From an uncultured Lachnospiraceae bacterium (lineage in GTDB: Bacteria > Bacillota > Clostridia > Lachnospirales > Lachnospiraceae), in contig CAJTVQ010000007.1 in assembly GCA_910579935.1 (NCBI GenBank), positions 54,461 to 118,460 of the forward strand: DNA of 64,000 nt. Reading direction: 5' to 3'. The notes under the pieces were generated by a model. That model searched no databases. It was not told the DNA's origin and was given only the letters and a program-made list of their open reading frames with translations. Position 1 is the first letter of the stretch. Each line of letters opens with the position of its first letter. The position numbers and the translations under genes are program-made. Positions 9,792-19,153 of the stretch are shown one piece after another.

Positions 9792-10490
9792 TTATTTATA
9801 AACAGAAAGAACACCATAATATTTACAGATAAAGGAAGGATCCTGAACATAAGCTCCCACGTCCTCCGGCCCATATCGGAGCAGATAATAATCCATATCG
9901 TGCAGCAGCTGATAAATATAATAGGCATGTTCCATTTCATGTGTCTGTGCCGCCAGATCTGTTTCATCCATGATTCGCTGCAGATCCGCCTGCAGCTTTT
10001 CATTCTTCACGGTCTCTTTCATTTCTCCCAACAATTCCACAAAATTTGCTGCGTCGAAACGATTATAGACTGTCACCGGCGTACCCTCTGTTTCTCCGAT
10101 CTGAATTTCTCCCTTTTCATCAAAATAATTCCAGTAAAGGCTCTCCGTATCTTCCAGTTTCTCAAAGATATTTTCATTCAGATAAGCCGATTCCATCCGC
10201 TGGTTGGCCACCTTGATATTTTCTTTCAGTCTCTCGATCTCTTCCTCCGGCATTCCTTCCAGGACCTGTTCCCGCGCAGCAAGCACTTCCTCTTTTGTGG
10301 GCGCGGCCGCTTCTGGTGCAATCTGGCCGTCAGCCCGGCCGCTGTCTTCCTCTTCCGCCCTTTCTTCCTCCACACCGCCCTGTATTTCTACCCTTATCCC
10401 TGTCTGGGACTCATGATTTTCTTCTTGCATTGAGCACCCGTACAGGATGAATGATAGTAGCAGCACAACAGTTAATCTGCTCTTTTTCAT
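9792..10490 (-). CDS. Small lipoprotein of unknown function upstream of the ABC pair
   Basis: 232 residues. Signal peptide with lipobox LYGC (Cys 19), then an acidic low-complexity linker (about 20-75), then a mostly helical, charged domain. It contains EMEHAYYIYQLLHDMDYYLLRYGPED, with a run of aromatic residues, and ends with a Tyr-rich tail. I do not recognise the family. It lies between a MerR/TipAS regulator gene and the two ABC exporter genes, all on the minus strand, with 58 bases to the exporter. It may be an accessory lipoprotein of that transporter, but only position supports this. GGAGAAAG lies before the ATG, directly after a GC-rich hairpin. Confidence 0.7.
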   Translation of the reverse strand: MKKSRLTVVLLLSFILYGCSMQEENHESQTGIRVEIQGGVEEERAEEEDSGRADGQIAPEAAAPTKEEVLAAREQVLEGMPEEEIERLKENIKVANQRMESAYLNENIFEKLEDTESLYWNYFDEKGEIQIGETEGTPVTVYNRFDAANFVELLGEMKETVKNEKLQADLQRIMDETDLAAQTHEMEHAYYIYQLLHDMDYYLLRYGPEDVGAYVQDPSFICKYYGVLSVYK

Positions 10491-10655
10491 AACACTTTCT
10501 CCTTTTTTAAGCTGCTGTGCAGCAGCATTAAATTTGTGAGCCGTTCTTTGCTACGGCATTTGCTGTCAACTGCAATTTTACCATAATTTCATGATTTCGG
10601 GTAGATTTTCCGAAAACGAAACAGACAGAAGAAAATCCCAAAATATTCTGACGCA

Positions 10656-10684
10656 GTAAAGGCACCTGCTTGAGGCGCCTTTAC
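10656..10684 (-). terminator. Hairpin after the MerR/TipAS gene, possible terminator
   Basis: GTAAAGGCACCT and its near-complement AGGCGCCTTTAC form a stem with a 5-base loop, 25 bases after the MerR stop codon. The minus-strand side lacks a clean T-run (TGCGTCAGAATATTTT), so termination is likely but not proven. The rest of the gap to the lipoprotein gene has no ORF that looks real. Confidence 0.5.
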
Positions 10685-10709
10685 ATTTAGTCTTTTATAG
10701 CATGACAGA

Positions 10710-11456
10710 TCACGTTGCACAGGATGCTTTCCTGTCGCAGTAAATCTGAACCGCCTTATCGATAAATTCACCGGTTCCTTCACCGCCATATTCATCAATA
10801 TTCTTTGTGAGTTCACCGCCTCCGGAATACATCTTTCCAAGCCCCCTCAAAATCTTATCGGAGCAGGTATACATATTCTCTGTAATAAAACGCTGTATTC
10901 TTTTCACGAGATCCTGTGCCTCAGATGATGCCGGATCCTCATTCCTGATCTCGCCTGCCTCTTTTAAGAGTAACATGAATCTGTCAGCTAAAAGCTTATC
11001 CTCTTCATCTGACCGATTCCTGGTTCTCTCTGCAAACTCTTTATACTCAGATGTATTTCCCCATTGCTCTTTCGCCTGTTTGGAATACTCATCAAGTTTA
11101 CTTCTATCAAAAGCCTTAAAATCCATATGTTTCACTCCCAACAATTTTATTCCAAGCGCAAAATTGACCAGGTTATCAAGATGCTCCTTTTTATGTTCCA
11201 GCAGCCTTATCTGCTGTTCCAGCACCCTGCTTCTGTCAAAATCAGGACTGTTCACAATCTCCCTGATATCCTTCAGGGGGAATTCCAACTCACGAAACAG
11301 TAAGATGTGCTGAAGGCGTTCCAGATCTGCATCGTCATACAGCCTGTATCCCGCATCGGTGTATCCCGTCGGATGCAAAAGACCGATCTTGTCATAATAC
11401 TGCAGAGTGCGTATACTCACCCCGGCAAGCTTGCTCACTTCATGTACTGTCATCAT
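10710..11456 (-). CDS. MerR-family regulator with C-terminal TipAS-like domain
   Basis: 248 residues from the ATG at 11456; GGAGG lies 8 bases upstream, whereas the ATG at 11471 has no box. Residues about 1-70 are a MerR winged helix (VHEVSKLAGVSIRTLQYYDKIGLLHP, then GYRLYDDADLERLQHI). A coiled-coil linker follows (about 75-100), then a helical TipAS-like ligand domain (SKLDEYSKQAKEQWGNTSEYKE). Known: TipAL/Mta-type regulators bind peptide antibiotics or drugs and activate promoters with long spacers. A promoter with a 19-base spacer is present in front of this gene, so autoregulation is likely. The downstream lipoprotein and ABC exporter are plausible targets. Confidence 0.88.
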   Translation of the reverse strand: MMTVHEVSKLAGVSIRTLQYYDKIGLLHPTGYTDAGYRLYDDADLERLQHILLFRELEFPLKDIREIVNSPDFDRSRVLEQQIRLLEHKKEHLDNLVNFALGIKLLGVKHMDFKAFDRSKLDEYSKQAKEQWGNTSEYKEFAERTRNRSDEEDKLLADRFMLLLKEAGEIRNEDPASSEAQDLVKRIQRFITENMYTCSDKILRGLGKMYSGGGELTKNIDEYGGEGTGEFIDKAVQIYCDRKASCAT

Positions 11457-11486
11457 TGTCATATCCTCCATTCGATTGATAATATT

Positions 11487-11517
11487 AGTATAAACTATTA
11501 CGTTACGTAGGAGTCAA
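11487..11517 (-). promoter_or_regulatory. MerR-type promoter with 19-base spacer and dyad operator
   Basis: On the minus strand TTGACT (11517-11512), a 19-base spacer and TATACT (11492-11487). The spacer carries ACGTAACGT, an odd-length palindrome. A 19-base spacer with a central dyad is the established architecture of promoters twisted into activity by MerR-family proteins. It lies about 30 bases upstream of the MerR/TipAS gene, which points to autoregulation. Confidence 0.75.
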
Positions 11518-11558
11518 TGCTTTTTACAAAATTTTTTTAGTTTTCTCTTCTTTGCCAT
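11514..11558 (-). CDS. Possible 14-residue Lys-rich peptide before the MerR promoter
   Basis: ATG at 11558 with GGAGGGG about 7 bases upstream, then 14 codons (MAKKRKLKKFCKKH) and TGA. The stop overlaps the -35 box of the MerR promoter. Half the residues are Lys and there is one Cys. The ribosome binding site is good, but so short an ORF in an AT-rich gap can arise by chance. It could be a leader peptide or the start of a deleted gene. Confidence 0.25.
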   Translation of the reverse strand: MAKKRKLKKFCKKH

Positions 11559-11766
11559 TATGATCCCCTCCATTTTTTTAATTGAGCAGTCTCGGAAACT
11601 CAATAGCGGACAGGTAGGAAAGGGTTGGTTTTCAGAAATGAGTGTGATAAGGGATGGATGATTGTAGAGCCTGAGTGATTCGGAGGGTATAAAGAATAAA
11701 AATGGGTATGACTTTAAAGCCTGTCGGGAAACAGGCCTGAAGGAATCCTGAAGCAGGAAACATGGT

Positions 11767-11964
11767 TTATGCTGCTGTCTGCATCTGCTGCTTATAGCGT
11801 GCATCCAGGTGGATGCAGATGCCGATCATGGTCGTCATGAAAGAATAGTGCTCCTTCGTGTGTATGAACATGCGGTGCAGGCCGTAATCATTGAGGATGC
11901 CAGACTTTCCTTTGCAGCCAAGATCTTCCGTCAGGCCGCCGTAGTCCTTCATCCGCTTTGGCAA
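11767..11964 (-). pseudogene. C-terminal remnant of a transposase
   Basis: A 65-codon frame with no start of its own that fits a gene. Its sequence (GCKGKSGILNDYGLHRMFIHTKEHYSFM, then MIGICIHLDARYK) reads like the C-terminus of a DDE transposase; the family call is from memory and not certain. The N-terminal part is missing: upstream lies the stop of the methyltransferase operon only 19 bases away. It marks the left edge of the AT-rich island and suggests that the island was bounded or cut by an insertion sequence. The 200 bases between it and the small peptide hold no convincing gene. Confidence 0.5.
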
Positions 11965-11982
11965 AGTTTGTGATCCGCCTCC

Positions 11983-14900
11983 CTATTCCGTACACAGGAT
12001 GCTACTACATGATTTCTCATATTTTTCATACGAAGTCATTGCCTTAAGAGCTGTTTGCAGCTTACGTCGCCTACTGTTTAGTTTTCCGCTATTCGGAGAA
12101 ATATACTTTCCAACCTTTTCTGATCTGTAGTATTCTGTCCACTCATCAATCAACTCTCTTGTCCTTGTAACGACCTCTAAATGCGCATCGTCGGTTTCAT
12201 CATATCGTGGAATAATCTTATATGGTATCGTATGAATGTGCCTTGCGCCGAAACCTCCCTGCGGTTGAAAATCGGATATTGCAACTGATAAAGTAATACT
12301 ATTCAACAATCCAACGATGTAAATCGCTTCTTCTTCAGAATCAGCCAAATACCAATACAACGTCTGATCAACAATCAGCTTTTTCTTATCCATTTTATTC
12401 AAATCAATATAAGCAGCACACGGATTAGTACCACCTGCATTAGATAAAACAAGCCATCTAGCTAATTCGAAATCTTGTTTATCCAGTTTGTTTCGTATGT
12501 TAATCTTTTGATTAAACAAAACTGATAGTGGCATTCCACTCTCCGTTTGAATCTCAGTAAAAACATAAGACGTTCCTGAATTCACCAAAGCAACTTCCTC
12601 ATCGATAAGTCCTCTCCATCTTCCATTGACCCTTTTCCCCGGAAGGATAACCTTGGCAGGTTCTGAAACGGAGAATGGGGATAGATGCTTAGAGATCAAA
12701 CAGTCATATATATAATCATCACTAAAGCCCTCGGCCACTAAATCTCTGCATACATCCTTATGGCTGTCGCTAAGCAGATAATACAACTCCGATGTATTCT
12801 CGATTATCTTTATTGACCACGTTCCATTCGGAAGTTGGACAAACTCATGAAATAAAGCTGTTCTTGGCATAATATCTGCACCTTGATTGAATTCCCAAGG
12901 ATTTGAATTGATAACATCCAAAAATTCAGCATTCTCCCCCTTGTCTGTCCAAGCAGACCGGTTGCCCTGCTTATTAAGAGTATAGTTGCACTCCGTATAT
13001 GAATCCGGTTCTTCATACATTCTTCCTTGAATCGGATATTGAGATTTTTTGTCAGTTCTTATTCCTCCAAGAACTACAGCCTTATTTTTGAACGTAGATA
13101 TTGGCAGTTCCCAAATTGTATCTATATTTGTATCAATTGAATAAGCCGATTCTCTATACTTTTCCAGTCTTAATGGATCATGATGATATCCGTTCAAGAT
13201 ACTCCCTGGCATAACACACATCCATCTCGCACCATCTTTCAAGTATTTATCAATTGATGCTAATAAGAAAGTTGTTGCTAATTCCATATGAAGGTGAGAT
13301 GCCCCAGGCGGCTTTATCCCGAAGGAATCAGTTTTTCTTTGTAATGTTCTCTTGTATGGATTATCAGCCAATTTACTCATTGCAAGCCACGGTGGATTAG
13401 AGACAATACAGTTAAACTGATTTGTAACCAAGCCGGGCTTATAACTATTATTTAAAATGAAATACCAAATCCCGTTTCGCCCCTGTCTCTGAAGGCTTTC
13501 CAACTGTAATATCAGACTGTATGCTGACACCCTTTGAGCCTGTCGTTCCACATGAGAAAGAACAATATTGCTTTCTGATTCTACAGAATTCAAAACATAA
13601 TCAATCTGTTTATCTGTAAGACTGCTTTCCTTTTGCTCAGCTCTTTTCATAGCATATTTATAGCAAATGGACATAAATGCATCAAAAGTACGTCGATGAG
13701 CAGGCGTCAGCATATGGCCTGGAATCTCAACTTTGTTATTATCAAAATACATAACATAAGAGTCCTGACTTCCTGAAGGCATATTATGTGTGATAGGCGT
13801 TGCAACAAAAAGAGAATCTGCATGATAAACAGGAATAGTTATTTGTCCAGTATGATACGGAAACAAATCCCTCATAGGCATTACCCAGTTGACTTTTGCA
13901 AGCATAACGGCAAGCGGATCAATGTCAAAACCCATAACACACGAAAAAACTATTTCATCTTTCATAGGATCATAATCCTGCGTGTTTATTGCATATTTTT
14001 TTCGTACTTTTCTGATTGCTTCGATCAGAAAAACTCCCGATCCGCAACACATATCCAGTATCCGGGGTTCTTCTTCAATACTTTCTAAGGCATGTTCAAC
14101 CATACTTCTCGCGACCCAATGAGGTGTAAAATCCTGCCCCAAAAGTAAACGGTGTTCACGGTTCGATAACTGCGCCAATAACGCTCCAAACAGATCTTCT
14201 TCAGCTATAACCTTAAAGTCATAGCTAACTAAAAGCCTTTGGATTCTTTTTGCACATTCGATAATAGCTTCAACATACGGCGAACTGTTTAACCATCCAA
14301 AATAGTCGTAATCTACAAGGTTTTGAATATTCTTCTGCTGAAAGTATTGTCCGTTCAATATCTTAATAAGCTCTGCATCATTACAAATAAGCGGAGCGCC
14401 ATTAAGAATATTTGCGCAAATAATCTTTGCAACAGTTACCAAATAATACTCGTTCGTATAAGTATTCAGCGAAAAGGTTCCATATTCGGATGCTCCTAAA
14501 TATGCAACAAAATTCTGCCATACTTTTTTAATCAGATCAGCATAAGTCGGATTTGAATGCATTGCATTCTCTACTACAGCTTTATATCCTCCAATCTCCT
14601 TACGATAAAAATCACTCTCTAAGCCAAAATCGAGCACTAGTGTTTTTGCAGTTAGAATCCTAGACTGTTCTCTACCCAAATACTTATTCACGAATAGTTC
14701 GAATTTTTCCATTTCCTCGTCCGAACAGTCAGATAAATCAACAAAATCAACCTGTTCCAGTTCAATGTCACTATCCCCGAACAATCTTCCACCGTCATGA
14801 TTTCCAACAATTTTTATCGTATATCCATACCATCTCACTGTATCTGACAGTATTCCAAGTATCTCCTTTTCATCTATGCCCAAATTACATAGTGCTGCAC

Positions 14901-15207
14901 AGTATTCCTCCACCTGATGGTACCCTTCATGAAAAATAGTAGATATCTTCAGATTCTTCTCATATTCGATCGCAGTTTTCCCAACTACTGAATCAGCAAA
15001 TCCTATCCTCTCTTTTCCTTTATTATTTGCAAAGTGAAGGTATGTCTCCGTACCCATCACATGCTCTTGAACCCACCACGGTGTATCCGGGAATATTTTA
15101 CTCAGACTTGCTGATAGCAAGTGTCTAAGTTTATCCTCCACAGAACCATTATCTATTTCATACTGAGCAGTCGCCGCAAACGATCTTAATTCGTCTTTAC
15201 TCATCAT
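11983..15207 (-). CDS. Large DNA methyltransferase with nuclease-like N-terminus (type IIG-like)
   Basis: 1074 residues. Residues about 65-130 hold GFADSVVGKTAIEYEKNLK (Asp 72, Glu 81, Glu 83, Lys 84), similar to the degenerate PD-(D/E)XK-like start of Eco57I-type large restriction-modification proteins. The methylase core has motif I ILDMCCGSGVFLIEA (about 382-396) and motif IV VSNPPWLAM (about 601-609), typical of N6-adenine (gamma-type) enzymes. A long C-terminal part (about 730-1074) probably recognises the target. The start overlaps the previous stop by 11 bases, so it is the third gene of an operon. Inference: a type IIG-like enzyme or the effector of a methylase-based defence system. 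Whether it cuts DNA is unknown. The region is markedly AT-rich. Confidence 0.75.
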   Translation of the reverse strand: MMSKDELRSFAATAQYEIDNGSVEDKLRHLLSASLSKIFPDTPWWVQEHVMGTETYLHFANNKGKERIGFADSVVGKTAIEYEKNLKISTIFHEGYHQVEEYCAALCNLGIDEKEILGILSDTVRWYGYTIKIVGNHDGGRLFGDSDIELEQVDFVDLSDCSDEEMEKFELFVNKYLGREQSRILTAKTLVLDFGLESDFYRKEIGGYKAVVENAMHSNPTYADLIKKVWQNFVAYLGASEYGTFSLNTYTNEYYLVTVAKIICANILNGAPLICNDAELIKILNGQYFQQKNIQNLVDYDYFGWLNSSPYVEAIIECAKRIQRLLVSYDFKVIAEEDLFGALLAQLSNREHRLLLGQDFTPHWVARSMVEHALESIEEEPRILDMCCGSGVFLIEAIRKVRKKYAINTQDYDPMKDEIVFSCVMGFDIDPLAVMLAKVNWVMPMRDLFPYHTGQITIPVYHADSLFVATPITHNMPSGSQDSYVMYFDNNKVEIPGHMLTPAHRRTFDAFMSICYKYAMKRAEQKESSLTDKQIDYVLNSVESESNIVLSHVERQAQRVSAYSLILQLESLQRQGRNGIWYFILNNSYKPGLVTNQFNCIVSNPPWLAMSKLADNPYKRTLQRKTDSFGIKPPGASHLHMELATTFLLASIDKYLKDGARWMCVMPGSILNGYHHDPLRLEKYRESAYSIDTNIDTIWELPISTFKNKAVVLGGIRTDKKSQYPIQGRMYEEPDSYTECNYTLNKQGNRSAWTDKGENAEFLDVINSNPWEFNQGADIMPRTALFHEFVQLPNGTWSIKIIENTSELYYLLSDSHKDVCRDLVAEGFSDDYIYDCLISKHLSPFSVSEPAKVILPGKRVNGRWRGLIDEEVALVNSGTSYVFTEIQTESGMPLSVLFNQKINIRNKLDKQDFELARWLVLSNAGGTNPCAAYIDLNKMDKKKLIVDQTLYWYLADSEEEAIYIVGLLNSITLSVAISDFQPQGGFGARHIHTIPYKIIPRYDETDDAHLEVVTRTRELIDEWTEYYRSEKVGKYISPNSGKLNSRRRKLQTALKAMTSYEKYEKSCSSILCTE

Positions 15208-17149
15208 ATTCTCGCCCAGTCCTTTCCTGTATTTTTCTAATAAGTAATTCTTCCAGCTGATTACTCATGGATACCTTGTTTTCAACTCCAAAAGAAGATG
15301 TTACAATTTCATCTATTTGTCTTTGAAGCTTCCTGTCAATTACTCTATTTTTTAAAATTGTTTTTCCGATGCTTTCAAGCTCCTTTTTCTTCTCGCTATC
15401 AATTCTTGGAAAAACTATTTTCCGCACATGACTCGCTTCAACTTTTAATGCACCACCGCCCATTGTTGTTCCCGTGACTTCAAGAAAAAGCTTTGCCCAT
15501 GTAGAGTTCAATAATGCAAATGCTATTAATTGTGCATGATAATCAGGATTCCAAAGCGTAATAAAATTAGCATCAACAATTATTTCTTTTTCCAATACCT
15601 GATTTACAAACATAGTTTCAGGGCTTTCACTACAAACACGGGAAATGCATAAGTTTGGCACGTGTCTTTCCTTTAATGGAGGAAGCATATACCAGAATCT
15701 TTCAAATTCATCACCCGTCTTCTTTTCATTCGTAATGACAGCTGACAACTCCTTAAAAGTCTTCTTATGTGTTGGTGATATGTACTTTTCGCCATAGGTA
15801 ATATAATCATCCATGCCAGGATCCATCAGTATAAAATTTCCAATCACCTTGTGTGATAATCTCTGATAGTCCATTTGCCTTACTTGATGCTGAATATAAA
15901 AAATGCATCTTTCTAAGTCTTCATAATTAACCACGAGCCCATTCACATCAGACCGTTTCTTAAAGGCTTTCCTAATATTATCAGAAGACAGCTCTATTTC
16001 TCTGTCATACCATGATTCCGTTTGAACGACAGACGTTGAATCTTCTAATAATAATTGTGCATAGAAGAAATCATTGGCACCGGTCCTTAACCCCTGCCCA
16101 ACAGACCACCCGAGTGCTTCTAAAGAATCATATTCAACATCATTACGCTTACTTACTATTGCCCTCATTTCATTTGGAAGATAGGTAAAATTCTCAACCT
16201 TTAGTTTGTCCTCCTTATAAGTCCACTTCTGCTCACTGATTCCCCCTATTAAACCAGGAAACAGTTCAATTTCAGGAACTATTCTTGATGAAAAGCCTTC
16301 AAAGGAACATGTTACTCTTGTGGAAATAATCTGAATCAAGGCTTCAGAACCAACGTGCCCTTCATAATTCATATTCCCAACAAGGGAATCTTGGTTCATT
16401 ATCCTAGAGCTTATTTCTATAAGCATTGTGTCTGAATAACTATTCTCTATAGAATCGTTTTCTTTTCTTTTGCATATAACAAGACATGTTCTTACCTCAG
16501 CATTTTCAAACCACGCAGACTCTACATCACGCGCTATAGCGATAATCTCAAAACACCGCAGAAGCAAATAATGAATCGGTAATGCATAATCCCTGCTCAA
16601 CCATGTTTCAGGAACAACCATTGCCATATATCCGCCCTGTTTCACTATGGATGCACATAAAATCCATGATGGCACAGCCATGTCCGAAAGACCTGAATAG
16701 TTTTTTGAAATTTCAAGATAAAGATGTTTATCCCAATCATTTAACAACTTTGAGTGTTTAATATGATTTATTAAACTTTCTCTAAGCTCTTTTCCATCTG
16801 GGAGGCCTATCTCCGGATTAGTTTTGAGCGTTTGGTACCTAATATAGGGAGGATTTGTTATTACTAAATCCCAGCCACCTGCAATATCTATTTCTTCACT
16901 CTTAAAAGCATCCTTGATGAGTATCCTTGCTTCCGGAATAATTTTATTACACTTCTCTATGACATCCGCATCAATATCTAATCCGAAAACCATATTTGCC
17001 TGCGGATATTTCGCATATGCAGCCTGCAGCAAATCTCCCTGTCCAACCATCGGATCTATTATTGTTTTTACAGTCAGATCGTTGGGCAGCATTGATACTA
17101 ACAGATCACCAACTGGTTTTCCGGAGAAGACCTGGCCATATCGTTTCAT
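15197..17149 (-). CDS. N6-adenine DNA methyltransferase, TaqI/Eco57I type
   Basis: 650 residues from the ATG at 17149, preceded by GAAGG; a longer frame to 17179 overlaps the previous gene. GQVFSGKPV near the N-terminus is the usual pre-motif of gamma-class enzymes. Motif I is DPMVGQGDLL (about 32-41) and motif IV is ITNPPYIRY (about 97-105). The core ends at about residue 230; the C-terminal 400 residues look like a target-recognition region (for example FALLNSTWAKLFLE, TTMGGGALKVE). It lies 10 bases after one methylase gene and overlaps the next, giving three methylase genes in one transcript. No separate nuclease, helicase or specificity gene is adjacent. Confidence 0.85.
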   Translation of the reverse strand: MKRYGQVFSGKPVGDLLVSMLPNDLTVKTIIDPMVGQGDLLQAAYAKYPQANMVFGLDIDADVIEKCNKIIPEARILIKDAFKSEEIDIAGGWDLVITNPPYIRYQTLKTNPEIGLPDGKELRESLINHIKHSKLLNDWDKHLYLEISKNYSGLSDMAVPSWILCASIVKQGGYMAMVVPETWLSRDYALPIHYLLLRCFEIIAIARDVESAWFENAEVRTCLVICKRKENDSIENSYSDTMLIEISSRIMNQDSLVGNMNYEGHVGSEALIQIISTRVTCSFEGFSSRIVPEIELFPGLIGGISEQKWTYKEDKLKVENFTYLPNEMRAIVSKRNDVEYDSLEALGWSVGQGLRTGANDFFYAQLLLEDSTSVVQTESWYDREIELSSDNIRKAFKKRSDVNGLVVNYEDLERCIFYIQHQVRQMDYQRLSHKVIGNFILMDPGMDDYITYGEKYISPTHKKTFKELSAVITNEKKTGDEFERFWYMLPPLKERHVPNLCISRVCSESPETMFVNQVLEKEIIVDANFITLWNPDYHAQLIAFALLNSTWAKLFLEVTGTTMGGGALKVEASHVRKIVFPRIDSEKKKELESIGKTILKNRVIDRKLQRQIDEIVTSSFGVENKVSMSNQLEELLIRKIQERTGREYDE

Positions 17150-17159
17150 TTTTAGACCT

Positions 17160-18959
17160 TCATCCTTGTAGCGCTGCATCTATAACACCCTTTCTCAATT
17201 GACGAATAAGGATATATGCATCTTTAGCATCGTATGTTACATGTATATTTTTCTGAAGACATTCATTGACATATAAGGAATATGCCCTACGTTCATCAAA
17301 GATGTTTCCATCTCCCATCGACAGGATAATTCTTTCCATAATATCTTCTTCATTTTCATTCACACTTACCTCTTGAGTCCCTTTACTTAATAACAATAAT
17401 GGATCTCCCTGAACAGATGCTTCTGATACTACCTGCTTAAAACTAGCCTGCTTTTTATCCAAGATATTTGTTAGTTCAATATTCAATCCAGCATTAAAAA
17501 CGGAATCTTCAAATGCTGTCCATATCTGTGCCTTTGCCGCATGAAAAACGACAGTAGCATACGATGAATCTTTTAACACTCTTTTGATCTCAGAAAAAAC
17601 CTTTGAAAGCATTGCCTGGTAATCCCTAATTCCTTTGTTCTGAGATGCACTAATTATTATCTCCTTTTTTCTCTCAGTAGGTTTTTCTAACCATAATTCA
17701 TTGATCTGATTAACTTCTGCATATGGAATAAAATCGCCAAAGGGTGGATCTGTAAATACAAAATCAATTGTATTGTCTTTTTCATCCAATATTTCGCTTG
17801 ACTTATTCTTAATAAGAAAATCTCCCGTACAATTTTCTAGCAGCTTATACACTTCGTAAAACGGTTTTGATTTTCTTTCAAGCCCAAGGATGATATTCTT
17901 TTCGACCGGAAGTTTACTAATATACAGAACTCCACTTTGTGCTCCTGTTAAAACGAAATCCTTAGCATTCTTCTTCGCAACAACACGTGTCATCAACGTA
18001 CAATGCGAAGCATTATAGCTAAGTAATAACAATCTCAGGGCATCTTTCACTTTAGGAGCATATGCTTCCGCAGCATCCCACAACTTACGCATAATCAAAT
18101 AGTTACGGGATGTATAGAATTGATGCAAATATGAAATCCCAAAATGGTATCCGTTTCTATGCAGTTCTCCCCATTGTATCTCTTTAGGTGCGTCATCTAA
18201 ATCTTGCATTTCTTTCTCAATAGCAGCAGCTTTTTCAATATCTTCAGTCATTGCCGGCCTATCCCAGTTATGCCCGTTTGTGCTTCCATAAACCCATGAA
18301 GGAATACGCTTTTTCCTCATAGCGAGCCTTCCTGTTAATCCATCTATGTACTCTTCTGTTTGGAATTTCATTTCATCAACTGAGGCCTGCTTCTTGCAAT
18401 GAGGGCAGATTATATCTTTTTCAAATTTAACAGGATTTCGTTTTGTTCCTCTCTCAAAGAATGATATCTCTCCACCACAATGCGGACATAATAGTACTTC
18501 AGACCAAATAATATAACGTATTATTCCTATTCCACCATCAGGATCTGGGGCAGAGTAATAATGCATTAACTGTTCTTTTTCTTCCTCGACAAAATCAGCA
18601 ACTGCCTTTTTGAACTCACTTGCCTTTAGTCTATTGCTTATAGTTTTTGCAGCAAAAGAACCATATGTTCCTATTTCATAACCGATAGCGTTTCTCGGTC
18701 CCCAAATAGGATTTATGCCTAACTCACCTGCTAATTCTTTCATTCGATCTGTAGGGTGTTCGCATAACAACGCTGCAATGCCTGTACTTCCACTCCCACC
18801 AAAGGTATCCAAAACAGTTCCGCCAGGTTTAGTTGTGGCAGCAATATATACAGCTATTGACTCAGGTGATATTTTGGTCGGATATGAAAATGTACTAAAG
18901 AAAGCCCCACTTCTTGCAGAAGGTAATGGTCTTTCAAATAATGTCTTAATATCGTTCAC
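17160..18959 (-). CDS. DNA methyltransferase with zinc ribbon between motifs I and IV
   Basis: 599 residues from a GTG at 18959 chosen for AAAGGAG 7 bases upstream; an ATG at 19028 would add a poorly conserved-looking tail. Motif I is VLDTFGGSGSTG (about 49-60). A treble-clef or zinc-ribbon-like pair CPHC (about 158-161) and CPHC (about 185-188) follows. Motif IV is FTDPPFGDF (about 399-407), with Phe where most enzymes have Tyr or Trp. The I-to-IV order with a long insert fits an alpha-type arrangement; base and site are unknown. It is the first gene of the triple. Only about 190 bases separate it from an ISAzo13-like element, so upstream genes or the native promoter may be lost. Confidence 0.75.
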   Translation of the reverse strand: MNDIKTLFERPLPSARSGAFFSTFSYPTKISPESIAVYIAATTKPGGTVLDTFGGSGSTGIAALLCEHPTDRMKELAGELGINPIWGPRNAIGYEIGTYGSFAAKTISNRLKASEFKKAVADFVEEEKEQLMHYYSAPDPDGGIGIIRYIIWSEVLLCPHCGGEISFFERGTKRNPVKFEKDIICPHCKKQASVDEMKFQTEEYIDGLTGRLAMRKKRIPSWVYGSTNGHNWDRPAMTEDIEKAAAIEKEMQDLDDAPKEIQWGELHRNGYHFGISYLHQFYTSRNYLIMRKLWDAAEAYAPKVKDALRLLLLSYNASHCTLMTRVVAKKNAKDFVLTGAQSGVLYISKLPVEKNIILGLERKSKPFYEVYKLLENCTGDFLIKNKSSEILDEKDNTIDFVFTDPPFGDFIPYAEVNQINELWLEKPTERKKEIIISASQNKGIRDYQAMLSKVFSEIKRVLKDSSYATVVFHAAKAQIWTAFEDSVFNAGLNIELTNILDKKQASFKQVVSEASVQGDPLLLLSKGTQEVSVNENEEDIMERIILSMGDGNIFDERRAYSLYVNECLQKNIHVTYDAKDAYILIRQLRKGVIDAALQG

Positions 18960-19153
18960 CTTGTCGTCTCCTTTACTCTTTATTGGCATCTTCATTTCCG
19001 ACATCTCTTCGCATAACAAAGATACCATATGTTATGTCCTATAAAACGGACTCAGTTCTTTTCGTGTGTCATCATCCGATAATGCTGGCTCTGATCCAGC
19101 TTCTCAAAGATCTTCTTCATTACCTAACGATACTATTCCGGATCCACGGCTTA

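Noticed and set aside
19057..19124. Short minus-strand ORF (MKKIFEKLDQSQHYRMMTHEKN) between the IS and the first methylase
   Set aside because: Only 22 codons, a stop just upstream and no convincing ribosome site; may be the tail of a lost gene but cannot be supported.
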